In this document: one piece after another, positions 61,065 through 64,000 of the stretch | Numbering within the stretch: position 1 is the first letter of the stretch | Layout: every line of letters starts with the position of its first letter | NCBI GenBank assembly: GCA_938022205.1 | Contig: CALIEB010000030.1 | Span: forward strand, 1 to 64,000 | Direction of reading: 5' to 3' | DNA: 64,000 nucleotides | Origin: an uncultured Anaerolineae bacterium | GTDB taxonomy: Bacteria > Chloroflexota > Anaerolineae > Aggregatilineales > Phototrophicaceae | The notes under the pieces: generated by a model | What the model was told of the DNA's origin: nothing | Seen by the model: the letters and a program-made list of their open reading frames with translations, nothing else | Database searches by the model: none | Program-made: the position numbers and the translations under genes

Positions 61065-62477
61065 ATGGCAGACGCACTACAAGGCAAGAAAGTTTTGATT
61101 TTGGGCTTTGCGCGGCAGGGGCAGGCGTTGGCGCGCTGGCTGCCGAGCGTGGGCGCGTCCGCGCTGGTCATCGACAGCCGCCCCGCCAGCGAGTTCGAAA
61201 TTTACCCCGACGATTACCCTTACGTGAGCTTTCGCTTCGGCAAAGAAGCACAGGAAGACCTCAGCGCGCTGCGCGGCATCGAGCTGGTGTGCGTGTCGGG
61301 CAGCGTGCCGCTTGAGCTGGAGATTGTGCAAGAGGCGAAACGGCGCGGCATCCGTATCAGCAACGACGCGGAGCTTTTCTTGGAACGCTGTCCCGCGCCG
61401 GTGGTAGGCATCACCGGCAGCGCGGGCAAGACGACCACCACCGCGCTCACGGGGGACATTCTGCGCCGCGCCGGCTATCGCACGTGGGTGGGCGGCAACA
61501 TCGGACACGTGCTGCTTGACGACCTCGCGCAGATAAAGCCTGACGATGTCGTCGTGATGGAGCTGAGCAGCTTCCAGCTGGACGTGATGACGCGCAGCCC
61601 TCAGGTGGGGGCGGTGCTGAACATCACGCCCAACCATCTCGACCGCCACAAAACGATGGAGAACTACATTCGCGCCAAAGCCAACATCGTGGCGCACCAG
61701 AAGCCTCATGACATCGCGGTGCTGTGTGAGGACGACCCCGCCAGCATCGCGCTGGAAATCGTCGCGGGCGGCGAGATTGTCACGTTCAGCATGCGCAAGA
61801 TGGTCGCAGACGGCGCGTTCTTGGCAGGCGAGCGGCTGATTCTGGCGGGCAGCGCAAGCTACGACGCGCAGCCGCACGTGCTGTGCGAGCGCAAGGACAT
61901 CCCGCTGCGCGGTGACCACAACGTGCTGAACGTGCTGGCGGCGTGCGCGCTGGCGGGCAGCTTGGGCTTAGCGACTGACCGTCCGGGCATCGACCCCGAT
62001 GTGATGGGCGAGGCGGTGCGTGCCTTTCGCGCGGTGCCGCATCGCCTCGAAACGGTGCGCGAGCTGAACGGCGTAACCTATGTCAACGACAGCATCGCCA
62101 CCGCGCCCGAGCGCACCATCGCCGCCTTGCGCAGCTTTCACGAGCCGCTCGTGCTGCTGCTAGGTGGCGCGGACAAAGACCTCGACTGGCGCAGCTGCCT
62201 CAGCCTCGCGCTGCGCAAGTCGCGCCACATTGTGCTGTTCGGCAAGCCCTGTGCCAAGTCGGTGCCTGACAAAGTTGAGAAAGGGCTGCAGCTGTTGGGC
62301 GCGTCCAAAGACCTTTACACCCGCGTGGAGACGCTCGATGAGGCGGTGGCGCGGGCGCGGGAAGTGGCACAAGTGGGCGACGTGGTGCTGCTCTCGCCGG
62401 GCGGCACCAGTTTCGACGCTTACAAGGACTTCGAGGAGCGCGGTGAACATTTCCGCGCGCTCGTTCACGCGCTTTAG
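61065..62477 (+). CDS. murD: UDP-N-acetylmuramoylalanine--D-glutamate ligase
   Basis: 470 residues. N-terminal UDP-binding domain, ATP-binding P-loop GSAGKTTTT (118-126), central Mur-ligase domain (NITPNHLDRH, VMELSSFQLD), and C-terminal Rossmann-like domain (NDSIATAPERT, LLLGGADKDLDW, LLSPGGTSFDAYKDF). Adds D-Glu to UDP-MurNAc-Ala. 9 nt after mraY. Confidence 0.96.
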   Translation: MADALQGKKVLILGFARQGQALARWLPSVGASALVIDSRPASEFEIYPDDYPYVSFRFGKEAQEDLSALRGIELVCVSGSVPLELEIVQEAKRRGIRISNDAELFLERCPAPVVGITGSAGKTTTTALTGDILRRAGYRTWVGGNIGHVLLDDLAQIKPDDVVVMELSSFQLDVMTRSPQVGAVLNITPNHLDRHKTMENYIRAKANIVAHQKPHDIAVLCEDDPASIALEIVAGGEIVTFSMRKMVADGAFLAGERLILAGSASYDAQPHVLCERKDIPLRGDHNVLNVLAACALAGSLGLATDRPGIDPDVMGEAVRAFRAVPHRLETVRELNGVTYVNDSIATAPERTIAALRSFHEPLVLLLGGADKDLDWRSCLSLALRKSRHIVLFGKPCAKSVPDKVEKGLQLLGASKDLYTRVETLDEAVARAREVAQVGDVVLLSPGGTSFDAYKDFEERGEHFRALVHAL

Positions 62478-62485
62478 CGCGCCTG

Positions 62486-62494
62486 TGCTATAAT
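62486..62494 (+). promoter_or_regulatory. Internal extended -10 promoter before ftsW
   Basis: TGCTATAAT in the 46-bp murD-ftsW gap, 29 nt before the ftsW ATG. Would allow separate expression of ftsW-murG. Confidence 0.6.
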
Positions 62495-62523
62495 CTAAGC
62501 AGTCTAGCCGAGAGAGAACAGCG

Positions 62524-63795
62524 ATGAGCGAACGCCCCTACCCCGTCCAAGCGCGCCCACGTGGCAACACTGCCGACGCGCCGCCCGTTGAGGTCAAGCG
62601 TAGCGAAAAGCGCGTGTCGCTGTGGGCTTCGCTGGACAAGCCGCTGCTGGTGATTGTCGGCGTGCTGTTGTCCGTAGGTGCGATGATGGTCTACAGCACG
62701 ACGTTCGACTGGAGCTTACAGTCACGCGGCAGCAGTACCGCTATTTTCCTGCAAGACCACATGCGCAACGTGGTGATTGGCTTAGTGGCGATGGTGTTCT
62801 TCACGCTGGTCGACTATCGCTTTTGGCGGCGGTTCGCCCCTTGGTTGCTGCTGTTCACGGTGGGCGCGCTGGTGGCGGTGCTGCTGTTCGGCGACAACAC
62901 GTTTGGGGCGCGGCGGTCGTTAATTAGCGGGCGGTTTCAGCCCGGCGAGCTGGCGGAGTTCACGGTGGTCGTCTACTTGGCGGCGTGGCTAAGCGCAAAA
63001 AACACCAAACCCGAAAGTTTCTTCGGCGGCTTGCTGCCGTTTGGCATTTTAGTGGGCATGATAACGCTGCCTATCATCTTGCAGCCCGACCTCAGCTCGG
63101 CGGTGATTATCGGCTTAACCGCCGTCATGATGTACTTCTTGGCTGGGGCGCGCCTTTGGCACTTAGGCACAGCATTTGTCGCAGCGGCGTTGATAGGCGC
63201 GGCCTTCGTACAAGTCAACCCCTACGCACAAGAGCGCGTTGCCTCCTACTTTGCCAGCCTCAATGACCCCACCCGCGCCAACTATCACACGCAGCAAGCG
63301 ATTATCGCCTTCGTAAACGGCGGCTGGTTGGGGCGTGGCTTAGGACAAAGCGAGCAAAAGTTCGGCTTCTTGCCCGCGCCGCACACCGACAGCATCTTCG
63401 CGGTGATTGGCGAAGAGCTGGGCGTGGTTGGCGCGGCGGTGGTTGTCTTCTTCTTCATTGCTTTCGTCATGCGCGGGTTTGCCATTGCGCGGCGCGCTGT
63501 TGACCCCTTCGGCAGCTTGTTGGTGGTTGGCTTCACGCTGTGGGTTGCCATTCAGTCGCTGCTCAACATCGCTGTGATGACGGCGGTCATCCCGTCGAGC
63601 GGGCTGCCGCTGCCCTTTATTAGCTACGGCGGGTCTGCGCTGTTGGTGCTGATGATTGGCGTGGGCTTAATTTTGAGCGTTCACCGCGTCAGCGTACAGC
63701 GCGAAGCGAACGCCACACGGAGGCAAGATGGCGCGCATTATGCTCGCGGCTGGGGGGACGGGCGGTCACGTCTACCCCGCACTAGCAGCCGCTGA
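62524..63795 (+). CDS. ftsW: Septal peptidoglycan polymerase (SEDS)
   Basis: 423 residues, about ten membrane helices after a charged 30-residue tail. SEDS features: FQPGELAEF (variant of FQPSELAK), APHTDSIFAVIGEELG, and SSGLPLPFISYGGSALL. Polymerises lipid II at the septum with FtsI. The last 23 codons overlap murG, and the encoded tail (ATRRQDGAHYARGWGDGR) is probably not conserved, since it is forced by the murG frame. Confidence 0.95.
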   Translation: MSERPYPVQARPRGNTADAPPVEVKRSEKRVSLWASLDKPLLVIVGVLLSVGAMMVYSTTFDWSLQSRGSSTAIFLQDHMRNVVIGLVAMVFFTLVDYRFWRRFAPWLLLFTVGALVAVLLFGDNTFGARRSLISGRFQPGELAEFTVVVYLAAWLSAKNTKPESFFGGLLPFGILVGMITLPIILQPDLSSAVIIGLTAVMMYFLAGARLWHLGTAFVAAALIGAAFVQVNPYAQERVASYFASLNDPTRANYHTQQAIIAFVNGGWLGRGLGQSEQKFGFLPAPHTDSIFAVIGEELGVVGAAVVVFFFIAFVMRGFAIARRAVDPFGSLLVVGFTLWVAIQSLLNIAVMTAVIPSSGLPLPFISYGGSALLVLMIGVGLILSVHRVSVQREANATRRQDGAHYARGWGDGRSRLPRTSSR

Positions 63796-64000
63796 AGTGC
63801 TGCAAACGCAAGCGATAGCGCATGAGCTGGTGTTTGTCGGCACGCAAGGTGGCTTTGAGCGTCCGCTGGTCGAGGCGGCAGGCGTGCGTTTCGCCGCTTA
63901 TCACGAAGTATGGGCGGGACCGCTGAACGGTGTGGGCGTGCTGACCGCGCTGGTCAGTTTGCTCAAACTGGCGATTGGCACACTGCAGGCGTTTGCGCTG
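63728..64000 (+). CDS. murG: UDP-N-acetylglucosamine--undecaprenyl-PP-MurNAc-pentapeptide GlcNAc transferase (partial)
   Basis: Starts at ATG 63728 with GGAGG (63719-63723) 4 nt before; runs open to the window end (91 codons). MARIMLAAGGTGGHVYPALA contains the MurG glycine loop GGTGGHVYPALA, followed by FVGTQGGFERPLVEAAG. Converts lipid I to lipid II. It overlaps ftsW by 68 nt in another frame. Truncated only by the window edge. Confidence 0.95.
   Translation, partial: MARIMLAAGGTGGHVYPALAAAEVLQTQAIAHELVFVGTQGGFERPLVEAAGVRFAAYHEVWAGPLNGVGVLTALVSLLKLAIGTLQAFAL

Overview
The window is a GC-rich (roughly 60 %), densely coded bacterial chromosome segment with no rRNA, integrase, transposase or CRISPR array. 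Several features together suggest Chloroflexota (Anaerolineae-like), although no single gene proves it. These are the many secreted or lipoprotein genes with Thr-Pro-rich tracts, the ECF sigma/DUF5667 pair, a Gram-positive-type LexA box (GAAC-N4-GTTC), a CIRCE-controlled groESL, tRNAs without encoded CCA, a KimA-like transporter, and a cell-division cluster that lacks murE and murF.

Layout. 0-9 kb: DinB-fold protein, hisS, a Nif11-like small protein, a pseudokinase, glycogen debranching enzyme, TPR protein, and a serA/aminotransferase pair, followed by tRNA-Ser. 9-20 kb: orphan PAS histidine kinase, CgeB-like glycosyltransferase, thioredoxin lipoprotein, two unknown genes and a giant alpha-2-macroglobulin-like protein. 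20-30 kb: divergent padR/CPBP protease, lipoprotein, M20 peptidase, two-part ThrE exporter, FemAB-type ligase, KimA-like permease and a zinc-ribbon membrane protein. 30-36 kb: the stress block lexA, groES-groEL and leuS. leuS has a long leader that looks like a leucine attenuator. 36-45 kb: TetR/lipoprotein operon, an 891-residue unknown, tRNA-Ala, an RlmD-like protein without its catalytic Cys, xthA, and a sortase. 45-52 kb: ECF sigma/DUF5667, a four-gene operon (SDR, HAD, shikimate-kinase-like, nitrilase), efp and a C39-like protease. 52-56 kb: a one-polypeptide DarT-DarG fusion directly downstream of uvrC, then two tandem mosaic Uma2-nuclease genes. 56-64 kb: the division and wall cluster rsmH-ftsL-ftsI-mraY-murD-ftsW-murG, with murG cut by the window end.

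Most interesting items: (1) the in-frame fusion of a DNA ADP-ribosyltransferase (DarT) to its macrodomain antidote (DarG) beside uvrC; (2) a leuS leader with an SD-led uORF carrying tandem Leu codons immediately before mutually exclusive hairpins and a U6 tract; (3) a run of enzyme-family members with lost catalytic residues (kinase, A2M thioester, RlmD Cys, shikimate kinase P-loop); (4) tail-to-tail gene ends that are either 4-nt [C/T]TAG overlaps (five pairs) or gaps holding a terminator hairpin (three pairs); (5) a recurring TGCTATAAT extended -10 promoter, in two cases placed so that the mRNA would be leaderless.
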